Assembly (NCBI RefSeq): GCF_050107715.1
Contig: NZ_JBNILN010000003.1
Span: 1 to 64,000 of the forward strand
Length of the DNA stretch: 64,000 nt
Origin: Metabacillus_B sp050107715
GTDB taxonomy: Bacteria; Bacillota; Bacilli; Bacillales; Bacillaceae
Direction of reading: 5' to 3'
The translations under genes and the position numbers were made by a program. The notes beneath the pieces are model-generated. The model was not told the DNA's origin, ran no database searches, and worked only from the letters and a program-made list of their open reading frames with translations. Every line of letters starts with the position of its first letter. Positions within the stretch are counted from its first letter, which is position 1. Shown in pieces: positions 15,357-24,956 of the stretch.

Positions 15357-16709
15357 ATGATCAAGAAGCTACTCATTGCGAATCGGGGAGAAATCGCTGT
15401 CAGAATTATCCGTGCGTGCAAGGAACTTGAAATCGAGACAGTTGCGGTATTTTCAGAGGCAGACAGAGATGCCCTGCATGTCCAGCTGGCAGATGAAGCG
15501 TATTGCATCGGACCGACTTCTTCAAAAGACAGTTACTTAAATTTTACAAACATCATCAGTGTTGCGAATTTAACCGGATCCGATGCGATTCACCCAGGCT
15601 ACGGGTTTCTCGCTGAAAACTCCGACTTCGCTGAGCTTTGCAGAGAGTGCAATGTAACATTTGTCGGCCCAAGCCCGGAAGCCATTTCCAAAATGGGAAC
15701 GAAGGATGTAGCAAGAGAAACGATGCGGGAGGCGAATGTGCCAATCGTTCCCGGATCTAAAGGTATTATTAAAAATCCGGAAGAAGCGGTTTCCCTGGCA
15801 GAGGAAATTGGGTATCCCGTAATTATAAAGGCCACCGCAGGCGGAGGCGGGAAAGGAATCCGTGTTGCCAGAGATCAGAAGGACCTTGAGAAAGGGATTC
15901 GGATTACGCAGCAGGAGGCAGAAACAGCCTTTGGAAACCCGGGCGTATACATTGAAAAATTCATCGAAGACTTCCGCCATGTTGAAATTCAGGTCATGGC
16001 CGATACCCATGGCAATACGATTCACCTGGGAGAACGGGACTGCACCATCCAGCGCCGTCTTCAAAAGCTTGTCGAGGAATCTCCTTCCCCCGCGTTAACT
16101 CCTGAAGTCCGTGAAGCAATGGGACAGGCAGCGGTGAGAGCGGCAGAGGCAGTCCGCTATACAGGGGCCGGCACGGTTGAGTTCATTTACGATTACCGTG
16201 AGCAAAAGTATTATTTCATGGAAATGAACACAAGAATACAGGTAGAGCATCCAGTTACTGAGATGGTGACCGGAATGGATTTGATCAAAGAGCAGATCAA
16301 AGTCGCTTCCGGAGAAAAACTCAGTACGAAACAGGAAGACGTTGAATTTAAAGGATGGTCAATCGAGTGCCGCATAAATGCGGAGAATCCAGCCAAAAAT
16401 TTCATGCCTTCACCTGGTAAAATTGAGATGTATCTCCCTCCGGGCGGGCTTGGAGTTCGTGTGGACTCTGCAGTTTATCCCGGCTATTCCATTCCTCCAT
16501 ACTACGACTCCATGATTGCCAAGCTGATTACATATGGGGAAACAAGGGAAGAAGCAATTGCACGAATGAAGCGCGCTCTTTCGGAATTTGTTATCGAAGG
16601 GATTTCAACAACGATTCCCTTCCATCTGAAATTGCTCGATCATGAAACCTTTAAAAGCGGAAACTTTAACACAAAGTTTCTTGAATTGTATCCGGTCATG
16701 GAAACTTAA
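15357..16709 (+). CDS. accC: Acetyl-CoA carboxylase biotin carboxylase subunit
   Basis: ATP-dependent carboxylation of biotin on AccB. 450 residues, the normal length, with N-terminal LLIANRGEIAVRI, the ATP-grasp glycine loop KATAGGGGKGIRV (about 159-171) and the catalytic EMNTRIQVEHPVTE stretch. SD AAGGAG precedes the ATG. It is translated in an operon with accB and yqhY. The same subunit could in principle serve the carboxyltransferase at 55.2 kb, since no other biotin carboxylase is in the window (inference). Confidence 0.97.
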   Translation: MIKKLLIANRGEIAVRIIRACKELEIETVAVFSEADRDALHVQLADEAYCIGPTSSKDSYLNFTNIISVANLTGSDAIHPGYGFLAENSDFAELCRECNVTFVGPSPEAISKMGTKDVARETMREANVPIVPGSKGIIKNPEEAVSLAEEIGYPVIIKATAGGGGKGIRVARDQKDLEKGIRITQQEAETAFGNPGVYIEKFIEDFRHVEIQVMADTHGNTIHLGERDCTIQRRLQKLVEESPSPALTPEVREAMGQAAVRAAEAVRYTGAGTVEFIYDYREQKYYFMEMNTRIQVEHPVTEMVTGMDLIKEQIKVASGEKLSTKQEDVEFKGWSIECRINAENPAKNFMPSPGKIEMYLPPGGLGVRVDSAVYPGYSIPPYYDSMIAKLITYGETREEAIARMKRALSEFVIEGISTTIPFHLKLLDHETFKSGNFNTKFLELYPVMET

Positions 16710-16728
16710 TTTGATGGAGGTGCGGGAA

Positions 16729-17136
16729 ATGAAAGAAAATCGCTTGTTAGAAATGAACCAGGAAGACAGTACCCTTGGAAAAGTGGAAATTGCTCCGGAG
16801 GTTATCGAAGTGATTGCCGGCATTGCAGCATCTGAAGTAGAAGGTGTTGGAAATATGCGCGGGAATTTTGCATCCGGTGTAGCTGAGCGCCTTGGCAAGA
16901 AAAATCACGGCAAAGGTGTGAAAGTGGATCTTTCTGAAGAGGGGATCTCGATCGATATCTACTGCACAATGGCATTTGGAGTGTCTATTCCGAATGTTGC
17001 ACAGTCTATTCAGGACAACATCCGTCAGGCGCTGATTACCATGACGGCCCTTGATATTACAGAAATCAATGTCCATGTTGTCGGAATTCTTTTCGACTCA
17101 AAAACACCTGAAGTGGAAATTGATCAGGAAATGTAA
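16729..17136 (+). CDS. yqhY: Asp23-family protein YqhY
   Basis: 135-residue Asp23/DUF322 protein, the same length as B. subtilis YqhY. Conserved stretch VEIAPEVIEVIAGIAASEVEGV at about residues 17-38, with the C-terminal INVHVVGI. In B. subtilis, loss of yqhY is compensated by mutations in acetyl-CoA carboxylase genes, which ties it to lipid synthesis and agrees with its place after accBC. The ATG at 16729 follows GGAGGTG by about 8 bases; upstream in-frame codons lie inside accC. Confidence 0.92.
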   Translation: MKENRLLEMNQEDSTLGKVEIAPEVIEVIAGIAASEVEGVGNMRGNFASGVAERLGKKNHGKGVKVDLSEEGISIDIYCTMAFGVSIPNVAQSIQDNIRQALITMTALDITEINVHVVGILFDSKTPEVEIDQEM

Positions 17137-17153
17137 GCTGAAAGAAAAGCAGC

Positions 17154-17187
17154 GGGAGGCTGGCCTTAGGGCCGGCTCCTTTTTTTA
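17154..17187 (+). terminator. Terminator after accBC-yqhY
   Basis: GGGAGGCTGGCC pairs with GGCCGGCTCC (one bulge) around TTAG, followed by seven or more T residues (to 17187). Confidence 0.82.
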
Positions 17188-17328
17188 TGCGCAGTAACAG
17201 AGGATGGAGAATGCAGCCTTCATTGTTCCTCAGCTGGTAAAATGCCGAATGTTTAACCGATTACAAAAGATTTTATTCGGATATTGTGCTTTTGTACGTA
17301 TTTTGGAAGTGATTCACGTTCAGAATTA

Positions 17329-17337
17329 TGATATGAT
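17329..17337 (+). promoter_or_regulatory. Extended -10 promoter of nusB
   Basis: TGATATGAT (17329-17337) has the extended TGn motif and a TATGAT -10. No good -35 lies 17 bases upstream. It is about 67 bases before the nusB start. Confidence 0.45.
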
Positions 17338-17403
17338 TTGGCTAGACATGGACATGGAATAACTGAATGTACATAAACGGATGGTAAAAGGAGCAGAAAC
17401 AGA

Positions 17404-17799
17404 ATGAACAGAAGAGCAGCCCGAGAAAAAGCTTTGCAGGCATTATTTCAAATAGACGTCAGCCAGATTGACCCGGCAGAAGCACTGCAGCATGCATTTG
17501 ATGAAGAAGAGGTCAACTCTTTCACGCGCGATCTTGTAACGGGAACGGTCGGACACTTGGAGGAAATCGACGGATTAATCAGACCTCATTTGGTTAAATG
17601 GAAGCTGGAACGATTGGCTAATGTGGATCGGGGCATTTTGCGCCTCGCTGTCTATGAGATGAAATTTGAAGAAGAGATTCCGGCCTCAGTCTCAATTGAT
17701 GAGGCAATTGAACTTGCTAAAGCATTCGGTGATGATCAGTCAAGCCGCTTTGTAAACGGAGTACTTTCTAACATCAGAAAAGATATCGAATCTAAGTAA
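17404..17799 (+). CDS. nusB: Transcription antitermination protein NusB
   Basis: RNA-binding antitermination factor acting with NusE (S10) at boxA in rRNA operons. 131 residues, all-helical, with N-terminal RRAAREKALQALFQIDV and C-terminal FVNGVLSNIRKDI, both typical. SD AAAAGGAG precedes the ATG. Probably co-transcribed with folD, which starts 20 bases after its stop. Confidence 0.95.
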   Translation: MNRRAAREKALQALFQIDVSQIDPAEALQHAFDEEEVNSFTRDLVTGTVGHLEEIDGLIRPHLVKWKLERLANVDRGILRLAVYEMKFEEEIPASVSIDEAIELAKAFGDDQSSRFVNGVLSNIRKDIESK

Positions 17800-17819
17800 T
17801 CAGTCTGGAGGAATGTACG

Positions 17820-18671
17820 ATGACCGCTTCCATCATCAGCGGAACAGAGATAGCCAAGCAAACTAGAAGTCAGCTTGCAAAAGAGGTGGCACAATTGAGG
17901 GAGGAGGGAGTAGCCCCTGGCCTTGTAATCATTCTAGTCGGGGACAACCCTGCCTCCCTATCCTACATAAAGGGAAAAAGGAAGGCTTCCGAGGAAATAG
18001 GAATTGACTTCAAGCTGGAGCAGTTTCCTGAATCCCTTTCTGAAGAGGACCTTCTGCGAGTTATAGACAGCTACAACGAGGACAGCCGCTTTCATGGAAT
18101 CCTTGTTCAGCTTCCTCTTCCGAAGCATATTGATGAAATTGCTGTCATTGAAAAGATTTCTCCGGAAAAAGATGTGGATGGATTCCACCCGGTCAATTTG
18201 GGGAGAATGCTGACAGGGCAGAAATGCTTCCTTTCATGCACACCTGCAGGCATTATGGAAATGCTTCGCATAAAAGGGGTAGATCCTGCAGGAAAGCATG
18301 CAGTAGTCGTTGGAAGAAGCAACATTGTCGGGAAACCAGTCGGTCAGCTTTTATTGAAGGAAAATGCCACGGTTTCCTATTGCCACTCCAGAACAAGAGA
18401 TTTGTCCTCAATTACGAAGCAGGCAGATATCCTTGTAGTAGCTGCGGGCAAGGCGAATTTAATAACTGGGAACGATATCAAACCGGGTGCGGTTGTAATT
18501 GATGTGGGTATGAACCGGAATGAGCATGGCAAGCTATGCGGTGATGTAGCGTTTGATGAGGCGAAGGAAGTTGCGTCTCTTATTACCCCGGTGCCGGGCG
18601 GAGTTGGTCCTATGACCATCACGATGCTTGCCTATAATACAGTTGAAGCAGCAAAAAAAACACGTTCGTAA
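17820..18671 (+). CDS. folD: Methylenetetrahydrofolate dehydrogenase/cyclohydrolase FolD
   Basis: Bifunctional enzyme converting 5,10-methylene-THF to 10-formyl-THF using NADP. 283 residues. The substrate loop SYIKGKRKASEEIGI contains the conserved Tyr and Lys, followed by QLPLPKHI, DVDGFHP, CTPAGIMEML and the Rossmann motif VVGRSNIVGKP. SD GGAGGA precedes the ATG. Feeds one-carbon units to purine and formyl-methionine synthesis. Confidence 0.97.
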   Translation: MTASIISGTEIAKQTRSQLAKEVAQLREEGVAPGLVIILVGDNPASLSYIKGKRKASEEIGIDFKLEQFPESLSEEDLLRVIDSYNEDSRFHGILVQLPLPKHIDEIAVIEKISPEKDVDGFHPVNLGRMLTGQKCFLSCTPAGIMEMLRIKGVDPAGKHAVVVGRSNIVGKPVGQLLLKENATVSYCHSRTRDLSSITKQADILVVAAGKANLITGNDIKPGAVVIDVGMNRNEHGKLCGDVAFDEAKEVASLITPVPGGVGPMTITMLAYNTVEAAKKTRS

Positions 18672-18711
18672 CCCGTCATGCCTCCGGGAACGGAAGAAAG
18701 GAGCGGCGGAT

Positions 18712-20091
18712 TTGAGTGATATCAGGCACGTAACCGTTACAGCCTTAACAAAGTACATTAAACGGAAGTTTGATGTGGACCCGCATTTAAGGGATATTTG
18801 GGTGAAGGGCGAGCTTTCGAATGTGAAGATCCATTCAAGAGGCCATTTGTATTTCACGCTGAAGGACGAACAATCCCGTATTTTAGGAGTAATGTTCTCC
18901 AGTCAAAATAAAGCCTTGAAATTCCGTCCTGAAAATGGGATGAAGGTGCTTCTCCGCGGTGAAATCAGCGTTTATGAACAAAGTGGCCAGTATCAGATTT
19001 ACGCGAAGGAAATGCAGCCTGACGGAATCGGCAGCCTGTATCTCGCCTATGAGGAACTTAAGAAAAAGCTTCAAAAGGAAGGGCTTTTTGACGAAAAATA
19101 CAAAAAGCCCATCCCGGCTTTCCCTCAAACAATCGGAGTCGTGACATCCCCTACAGGAGCGGCTGTTCGGGATATCCTCATTACAATCAAAAGAAGGTAC
19201 CCGCTCGCCAAAGTCATTATTATCCCTGCCCTTGTTCAGGGCCTGAGTGCAGGGGAATCTGTCGCTAGCTCAATCGGTAAAGCAAACCGCCTAGGTGTTC
19301 TCGATACGCTTATAGTAGGGCGGGGCGGCGGATCCATTGAAGAACTATGGGCATTCAATGAAGAAGTGGTTGCCAGAGCCATTTTTGATTCAGAGGTTCC
19401 TATCATTTCTGCTGTAGGCCATGAAACAGATTATACCATTTCGGACTTTGCAGCAGACCTCAGGGCTCCTACCCCAACTGGCGCAGCAGAGCTCGCCGTA
19501 CCCCATTTCGCCGATTTGCTGGAGAGAGCAGCGGAACGGAAAGCCCGGCTGATGAGAGCGATGCAGGAGAGAGTTACGAGGGACAAAGAACGGCTGAAAG
19601 CTTTTAAAAGATCATATGCCTTCCGCTACCCAAAGCAGCTGTATGAGCAAAAAGAACAGCAGCTTGACGATTTAGTTGAGGACCTTCAGCGGGAAATGCT
19701 GCGGGCCCTAACCTATAAGAAGGATCTTTTCCGGAATAAGGAAAACCGCTTGCTGAGAGTTCATCCTAAAACCCAGGCTACCGCTGCCATGCGGAGGCAC
19801 GAACAGGCAGTAAAAGCATTGACGAGAGAAATGACACAGTCCCTGACTGAAAAACAGCGGGAGTTTCAGCATGCCCTTGAAAAACTTAATGCTCTTAATC
19901 CCTTGAGTATTATGGAGCGCGGGTATAGTCTCGTTTATAAGGAAGATCAGCTCGTTAAATCAATTAGCGGAACAGCCGAAGGAGAAAAAGTAACGGTCAG
20001 ACTTCAGGATGGGACCCTATTTTGCGAAGTCATAGAGAAGGTGGAGGAAACAAATGAGCCAACAAAGGAATCAGGAAGAAGTGACATTTGA
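18712..20091 (+). CDS. xseA: Exodeoxyribonuclease VII large subunit
   Basis: Large subunit of exonuclease VII, which degrades single-stranded DNA from both ends. 459 residues: N-terminal OB fold (about 5-100), catalytic domain with VTSPTGAAVRDI, GRGGGSIEELWAFN and GHETDYTISDFAADLRAPTP (split here as two overlapping motifs), then a long coiled coil (about 265-400) and MERGYSLVYK. The start is TTG at 18712, eight bases after AAAGGAG (18697-18703), matching homologues. The end overlaps xseB by 38 bases, implying coupled translation. Confidence 0.95.
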   Translation: MSDIRHVTVTALTKYIKRKFDVDPHLRDIWVKGELSNVKIHSRGHLYFTLKDEQSRILGVMFSSQNKALKFRPENGMKVLLRGEISVYEQSGQYQIYAKEMQPDGIGSLYLAYEELKKKLQKEGLFDEKYKKPIPAFPQTIGVVTSPTGAAVRDILITIKRRYPLAKVIIIPALVQGLSAGESVASSIGKANRLGVLDTLIVGRGGGSIEELWAFNEEVVARAIFDSEVPIISAVGHETDYTISDFAADLRAPTPTGAAELAVPHFADLLERAAERKARLMRAMQERVTRDKERLKAFKRSYAFRYPKQLYEQKEQQLDDLVEDLQREMLRALTYKKDLFRNKENRLLRVHPKTQATAAMRRHEQAVKALTREMTQSLTEKQREFQHALEKLNALNPLSIMERGYSLVYKEDQLVKSISGTAEGEKVTVRLQDGTLFCEVIEKVEETNEPTKESGRSDI

Positions 20092-20296
20092 AGAAGCGAT
20101 GGAACAGCTTGAAGAAATAGTGGGAAAGCTTGAACAGGGAGATGTTCCCTTAGAGCAGGCGATCAATTTTTTTCAGGATGGAATGAAATTGTCCAAGCTG
20201 TGCCATGACAAGCTTCAGCGTGTAGAAAAACAGATGGATTATATCCTTCGTGAAGGCGGAGAATTGGAGCCTTTCGAAATTCAGGAGGAAGAATAA
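20054..20296 (+). CDS. xseB: Exodeoxyribonuclease VII small subunit
   Basis: 80-residue partner that binds along the XseA coiled coil. Typical helical sequence with FEEAMEQLEEIVGKLEQGD and PLEQAINFFQDGM. The ATG lies inside xseA after GGTGGAGG. Confidence 0.95.
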   Translation: MSQQRNQEEVTFEEAMEQLEEIVGKLEQGDVPLEQAINFFQDGMKLSKLCHDKLQRVEKQMDYILREGGELEPFEIQEEE

Positions 20297-20297
20297 C

Positions 20298-21182
20298 TTG
20301 CCGGAATTGTTTAAGGATTTCATGAAAAGCAGAAAAGAACGGATTGAAAAGGAGCTTCCGGTTCTGATTGGAAGTCTGGAAGCTCCTTCTCATCTTAAAG
20401 AGTCCATGCTTTATTCCTTGAATGCGGGGGGGAAGAGGCTGCGGCCGATTCTTGTGTTAGCCACTCTCCATGCGTTTGGAAAAGAAGAGGATCCAGGTAT
20501 GCCTGCTGCCTGTGCAGTGGAGATGATTCATACGTATTCTCTCATCCATGATGACCTTCCATGCATGGACGACGATGACCTTAGACGCGGAAAGCCGACC
20601 AATCATAAAATGTTTGGAGAAGCTATGGCGGTACTGGCGGGGGACGGCCTGCTTACCCATAGCTTTCAGGCATTAATCGCAGGGGATTCAATCAGCCCCG
20701 AACAAAAAATCCTGCTTGTAGCCGAGCTTGTTCATGCGTCCGGCGCCGAGGGTATGGCAGGCGGTCAGGCTGCGGATATGGAAGGTGAAGCAAAATCTCT
20801 TTCCTTAAGCGAGCTCGAGTACATACATACACATAAAACCGCGAAGCTGCTGACGTTCAGTCTTGTAGCCGGAGCCATAATCGCCGGAGCGGACAAAGAA
20901 AAAATAGAAAAAATACGGGGTTTTGGGCAGCATATCGGCATCGCTTTTCAAATCAGAGATGATATTCTGGATATTGAAGGAACAGTGGAAAAAATAGGCA
21001 AGCCAGTCGGATCTGATACGGAAAATCAAAAGACGACGTATCCTTCCCTGCTGACTCTTGATGGCGCCAAGGATAAATTGGACAGCCATATTGCTCTGGC
21101 AAAAAATGCTCTGCAGGAGCTTGATCTGCACGGGACTTTTCTGCAGGATCTAACCGATCTTGTCGCGCTTAGAGATTCCTGA
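20298..21182 (+). CDS. ispA: Farnesyl/geranyl diphosphate synthase
   Basis: Head-to-tail prenyl transferase making farnesyl diphosphate for undecaprenyl and quinone chains. 294 residues. First aspartate-rich motif HDDLPCMDDDDLRRG has the two extra residues of bacterial farnesyl synthases; the second is IRDDILDIEG; YSLNAGGKRLRP precedes the first. The start is TTG at 20298, nine bases after AGGAGG (20283-20288) inside the end of xseB. It belongs to the nusB-folD-xseAB string and is followed by a terminator. Confidence 0.94.
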   Translation: MPELFKDFMKSRKERIEKELPVLIGSLEAPSHLKESMLYSLNAGGKRLRPILVLATLHAFGKEEDPGMPAACAVEMIHTYSLIHDDLPCMDDDDLRRGKPTNHKMFGEAMAVLAGDGLLTHSFQALIAGDSISPEQKILLVAELVHASGAEGMAGGQAADMEGEAKSLSLSELEYIHTHKTAKLLTFSLVAGAIIAGADKEKIEKIRGFGQHIGIAFQIRDDILDIEGTVEKIGKPVGSDTENQKTTYPSLLTLDGAKDKLDSHIALAKNALQELDLHGTFLQDLTDLVALRDS

Positions 21183-21272
21183 GAAATAGGAAAATGAGCC
21201 TGCTAGTAAATTTTGTGCTATAATGTCCTAAACTAATCGGGTTGTTTGGGACTTCATAATGATCCTCAGCAG

Positions 21273-21306
21273 CCGTTACCACAATAGTGCTAGCGGTTTT
21301 TGTTTT
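21273..21306 (+). terminator. Terminator after ispA
   Basis: CCGTTACCAC (21273-21282) pairs with GTGCTAGCGG (21287-21296), with one mismatch and one G-T pair, around AATA. It ends TTTTTGTTTT. Confidence 0.7.
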
Positions 21307-21476
21307 CCTGCAGCCCTCTTGGATGGATGAACCATTGATTCCAGCCTGCACATTGGTAAAATGGTTCATGGCTCCAAAACATGTTCAATCCGGTAAAAGT
21401 AGTTTAACATGGAGAAAATAGGATAAAGAATTAAAATACGCATCCATATAGAAACCACCGAAAGTGAGTGATCCAA

Positions 21477-23369
21477 TTGGATCTATTATCCATTAAAAAT
21501 CCAAGGTTCCTGAAAAAGCTTTCAACAAACGAGCTTGAGAAATTAAGCGGGGAGATCAGAGAATTTCTAATTGAGAAATTGGCCGCTACAGGAGGCCATA
21601 TCGGTCCCAACCTTGGGGTTGTAGAACTGACAGTTGCCTTGCATAAAGTGTTTGACAGTCCCAAGGATAAATTTCTATGGGATGTCGGCCATCAATCCTA
21701 TGTTCATAAAATATTAACCGGGCGTGCAGGGGAGTTTGACACGCTGCGCCAGTATCAGGGGCTTTGCGGTTTTCCGAAAAGAAGCGAAAGCGAGCATGAC
21801 GTCTGGGAAACAGGGCACAGCTCAACTTCACTCTCCGCAGCGATGGGAATGGTGCTTGCCAGGGATCTGAAAAAGACAGACGATGTCATCATCCCGATTA
21901 TAGGGGACGGTGCACTAACAGGCGGTATGGCGCTTGAAGCACTAAATCACATCGGGCATGAGCAGAAAGATATGATTGTCATCCTGAATGATAATGAAAT
22001 GTCCATCGCCCCGAACGTTGGAGCGCTTCATAACGTACTTGGCAGACTGCGGACAGCCGGCAAGTACCAATGGGCGAAAGATGAGCTTGAGCTTTTGCTT
22101 AAGCGGATTCCTGCCGTTGGGGGAGCACTTGCTTCAACAGCTGAACGGATTAAAGATTCCCTGAAGTATTTACTTGTATCCGGTGTGTTTTTCGAGGAGC
22201 TTGGGTTTACGTACCTTGGGCCAATCGACGGCCATAATTATGAGGATTTGCTGGAAAATCTGCGTTATGCCAAAAAAACAAAAGGTCCGGTTCTCATGCA
22301 CGTGATTACGAAGAAAGGGAAAGGCTATGAACCAGCAGAAGCCGATAAACTGGGCAACTGGCACGGAACCCCTGCTTATAAAATTGAAACAGGCGACTTT
22401 GTCAAACCTGTAATCTCTGCTCCGTCCTGGAGCGGGCTTGTGAGTGAAACGGTCCGCAAAATCGCAAGAGAGGACAGCCGCGTCGTTGCCGTGACCCCAG
22501 CTATGCCTGTTGGCTCCAAGCTGCTCGGATTTGCAGAAGAATTTCCGGAACGCATGTATGATGTTGGAATTGCAGAACAGCATGCCACGACAATGGCTGC
22601 CGGTCTTGCAACTCAGAACATGAAGCCTTTCCTGGCGATTTATTCTACATTCCTGCAGCGGGCGTATGATCAGGTTGTGCATGATGTGTGCCGTCAGAAC
22701 TTAAACGTCTTTTTCGGAATTGACAGGGCGGGTCTGGTCGGTGCCGATGGAGAAACGCACCAGGGCGTGTTTGACATCGCCTTCATGAGACATCTGCCAA
22801 ATATGGTGCTCATGATGCCTAAAGATGAAAATGAAGGCCAGCACATGGTTCATACAGCGCTGAAGTATGATGATGGTCCAATTGCTATGCGCTACCCCCG
22901 CGGCAACGGTCTGGGTGTTAAGATGGATGAAGAATTGAAACAGATTCCGATCGGTTCCTGGGAAGTTCTCAGAGAAGGTACCGATGCTGCCATCCTGACG
23001 TTCGGCACTACCATTGGAATGGCTCTGGAGGCTGCTGAAGTTCTGGAAAAGCAAGACATTTCAGTGAAAGTAGTCAATGCCCGGTTTATCAAGCCGCTGG
23101 ATGATAATATGCTGAGCGGACTCCTCCGAAAAGACATTCCGATTCTTACAATAGAAGAGGCTGTTCTGCAAGGCGGATTTGGAAGTGCTGTGCTGGAATA
23201 TGCGCATGAGCAGCATTACCACCATGCAGTTATTGAAAGAATGGGAATTCCAGACCGCTTTATCGAGCACGGAAGCGTATCTAAGCTCTTGAATGAAATC
23301 GGCATGACAACCGAGCACACGATTGCTGCTATTAAGAAAATTACACCACTTAAAGAAAAAAGGGCCTAA
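21477..23369 (+). CDS. dxs: 1-Deoxy-D-xylulose-5-phosphate synthase
   Basis: Thiamine diphosphate enzyme condensing pyruvate with glyceraldehyde 3-phosphate, the entry to the MEP isoprenoid pathway. 630 residues. TPP-binding GDGALTGGMALEALNHIG...NDNEMSI, the pyrimidine domain with the catalytic Glu in VGIAEQHA, and a transketolase C-terminal domain. The start by homology is TTG at 21477 (reading DLLSIKNP); a GTG at 21468 is the alternative. The upstream SD is weak, so expression may be modest or the start slightly different. yqxC follows with 2 bases between. Confidence 0.93.
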   Translation: MDLLSIKNPRFLKKLSTNELEKLSGEIREFLIEKLAATGGHIGPNLGVVELTVALHKVFDSPKDKFLWDVGHQSYVHKILTGRAGEFDTLRQYQGLCGFPKRSESEHDVWETGHSSTSLSAAMGMVLARDLKKTDDVIIPIIGDGALTGGMALEALNHIGHEQKDMIVILNDNEMSIAPNVGALHNVLGRLRTAGKYQWAKDELELLLKRIPAVGGALASTAERIKDSLKYLLVSGVFFEELGFTYLGPIDGHNYEDLLENLRYAKKTKGPVLMHVITKKGKGYEPAEADKLGNWHGTPAYKIETGDFVKPVISAPSWSGLVSETVRKIAREDSRVVAVTPAMPVGSKLLGFAEEFPERMYDVGIAEQHATTMAAGLATQNMKPFLAIYSTFLQRAYDQVVHDVCRQNLNVFFGIDRAGLVGADGETHQGVFDIAFMRHLPNMVLMMPKDENEGQHMVHTALKYDDGPIAMRYPRGNGLGVKMDEELKQIPIGSWEVLREGTDAAILTFGTTIGMALEAAEVLEKQDISVKVVNARFIKPLDDNMLSGLLRKDIPILTIEEAVLQGGFGSAVLEYAHEQHYHHAVIERMGIPDRFIEHGSVSKLLNEIGMTTEHTIAAIKKITPLKEKRA

Positions 23370-23371
23370 TA

Positions 23372-24214
23372 ATGAGCAAAAAAGAACGATTGGATATACT
23401 CCTCGTCGAAAAAGGCTTGATTGAGACGAGGGAAAAAGCAAAAAGAGCGGTCATGGCCGGGATTGTTTTTGCCAATGAAATGAGATTGGATAAACCCGGT
23501 GAAAAAGTGGATAGGGATTTGCCGCTCACGATAAAAGGAAATGTACTTCCATACGTCAGCCGTGGTGGACTCAAGCTTGAGAAGGCCCTCAGGGAATTTG
23601 ATGTAGAAGCTGAGGGCAAAATTCTGATTGATATAGGATCATCCACAGGGGGATTCACCGATTGCGCGCTTCAAAACGGGGCAATAAAATCCTATGCGGT
23701 GGATGTCGGCTATAATCAGCTTGCCTGGAAGCTCAGACAGGACCCAAGAGTCATTGTTATGGAGCGGACAAATTTCCGCTACTCAGAGCCGGCTGATTTT
23801 CAGGAAGGGCTGCCGGAGCTTGCAACAATTGATGTTTCATTTATTTCCCTCAAGCTTATCTTGCCGGCATTAAAAAAGATTCTTGTTCCTGGCGGAGACT
23901 GCCTGGCGCTTGTGAAGCCGCAATTTGAAGCCGGCAGGGACCAGGTAGGCAAAAAAGGCATCGTCAGGGACCCGGCCGTGCATGAACGGGTCGTTTCCGG
24001 AATGATTGATTTTGCAGTAAAAGAAGGCTTCGATTGCTTGAATCTTTCTTTCTCGCCTATAACCGGAGGAGATGGAAACATCGAGTTTCTATTGCACCTC
24101 CGCTGGACTGGGAATGATAATCAGGGAAAGGTGATTCTTCCGGTCCTGACAGCAGAAGTTGTTAAAAAGGCTCATGAAGGATTAAAATCCAAGGCCTTGC
24201 CGGAAGCGGAATGA
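23372..24214 (+). CDS. yqxC: TlyA-family rRNA methyltransferase/RNA-binding protein YqxC
   Basis: 280 residues: an N-terminal S4 RNA-binding domain (about 5-65) and an FtsJ-like methyltransferase domain with the SAM loop IDIGSSTGGFTDCAL and VDVSFISL further on. TlyA proteins methylate ribosomal RNA 2'-hydroxyls; the exact target here is inferred from family. Co-transcribed with dxs. The terminator stem begins inside its stop codon region. Confidence 0.9.
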   Translation: MSKKERLDILLVEKGLIETREKAKRAVMAGIVFANEMRLDKPGEKVDRDLPLTIKGNVLPYVSRGGLKLEKALREFDVEAEGKILIDIGSSTGGFTDCALQNGAIKSYAVDVGYNQLAWKLRQDPRVIVMERTNFRYSEPADFQEGLPELATIDVSFISLKLILPALKKILVPGGDCLALVKPQFEAGRDQVGKKGIVRDPAVHERVVSGMIDFAVKEGFDCLNLSFSPITGGDGNIEFLLHLRWTGNDNQGKVILPVLTAEVVKKAHEGLKSKALPEAE

Positions 24215-24236
24215 AACGTTGTTTCATTCCGTTTTT
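24207..24236 (+). terminator. Terminator overlapping the end of yqxC
   Basis: CGGAATGAAAC (24207-24217) and GTTTCATTCCG (24221-24231) form a perfect 11-bp stem with a GTT loop, then TTTTT. The yqxC stop codon TGA lies within the left arm. Confidence 0.9.
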
Positions 24237-24405
24237 ACATAAATTCTGCCGCAAGCTGGCGGATAAGAAAAACCGAAATGGAAAAAACATACATAGAAAC
24301 ATGCCTGACTGCTTCGTTTGGCAAAAGGATGTACTTTTATTATCCTTTCATTTAACATGTAGGGTATAAACACAAGATGGCGATAAAGACAGTAAGGGGT
24401 GCCGC

Positions 24406-24855
24406 ATGAATAAAGGGCAGAGACACATAAAAATCCGAGAAATCATAACACATGATGAGATTGAAACTCAGGATGATCTGGTGGACCATTTGAAAAGCGC
24501 AGGCTATAACGTCACACAGGCCACAGTTTCAAGAGATATCAAAGAGCTGCATCTTGTTAAAGTGCCGATGATTGATGGCCGCTACAAATACAGCCTGCCT
24601 GCTGATCAGCGCTTTAATCCTCTGGCTAAGCTGAAGCGTGCGCTAATCGATGCTTTCGTAAAGGTTAATTCCGCCGGTCACATGATTGTTATGAAAACAT
24701 TGCCTGGGAATGCCAATGCGATCGGCGCCCTCATTGATAACCTGGATTGGGATGATATTCTGGGGACTATTTGCGGGGATGACACCATCCTCATCATCTG
24801 CAGGTCACCGGAAGTCACAGAAGAAATCACCAACCGGTTCCTTGATATGCTGTAA
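24406..24855 (+). CDS. ahrC: Arginine repressor/activator AhrC (ArgR)
   Basis: Hexameric arginine-dependent regulator of arginine synthesis and catabolism. 149 residues: N-terminal winged helix (about 1-70, with TQATVSRDIKELHLVKV) and C-terminal arginine-binding trimerisation domain with GNANAIGALID and GTICGDDTILIIC. SD AAGGGGTG precedes the ATG. Adjacent to recN as in other bacilli. It could act on the transporter operon at 50.2 kb, which has ARG-box-like sequences. Confidence 0.96.
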   Translation: MNKGQRHIKIREIITHDEIETQDDLVDHLKSAGYNVTQATVSRDIKELHLVKVPMIDGRYKYSLPADQRFNPLAKLKRALIDAFVKVNSAGHMIVMKTLPGNANAIGALIDNLDWDDILGTICGDDTILIICRSPEVTEEITNRFLDML

Positions 24856-24956
24856 CCATTAACAGCAGAAAAAATGGAGCTGCGTCATGCTGTCCATAGA
24901 ATGATGCTTGATCTAAAGGCAATTTAGCCAAATAAAAAGTCGAGGTGAATTCTGTC

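Noticed and set aside
21169..21369. 66-codon minus-strand frame between ispA and dxs
   Set aside because: It contains the ispA terminator stem in its middle and resembles no known family.
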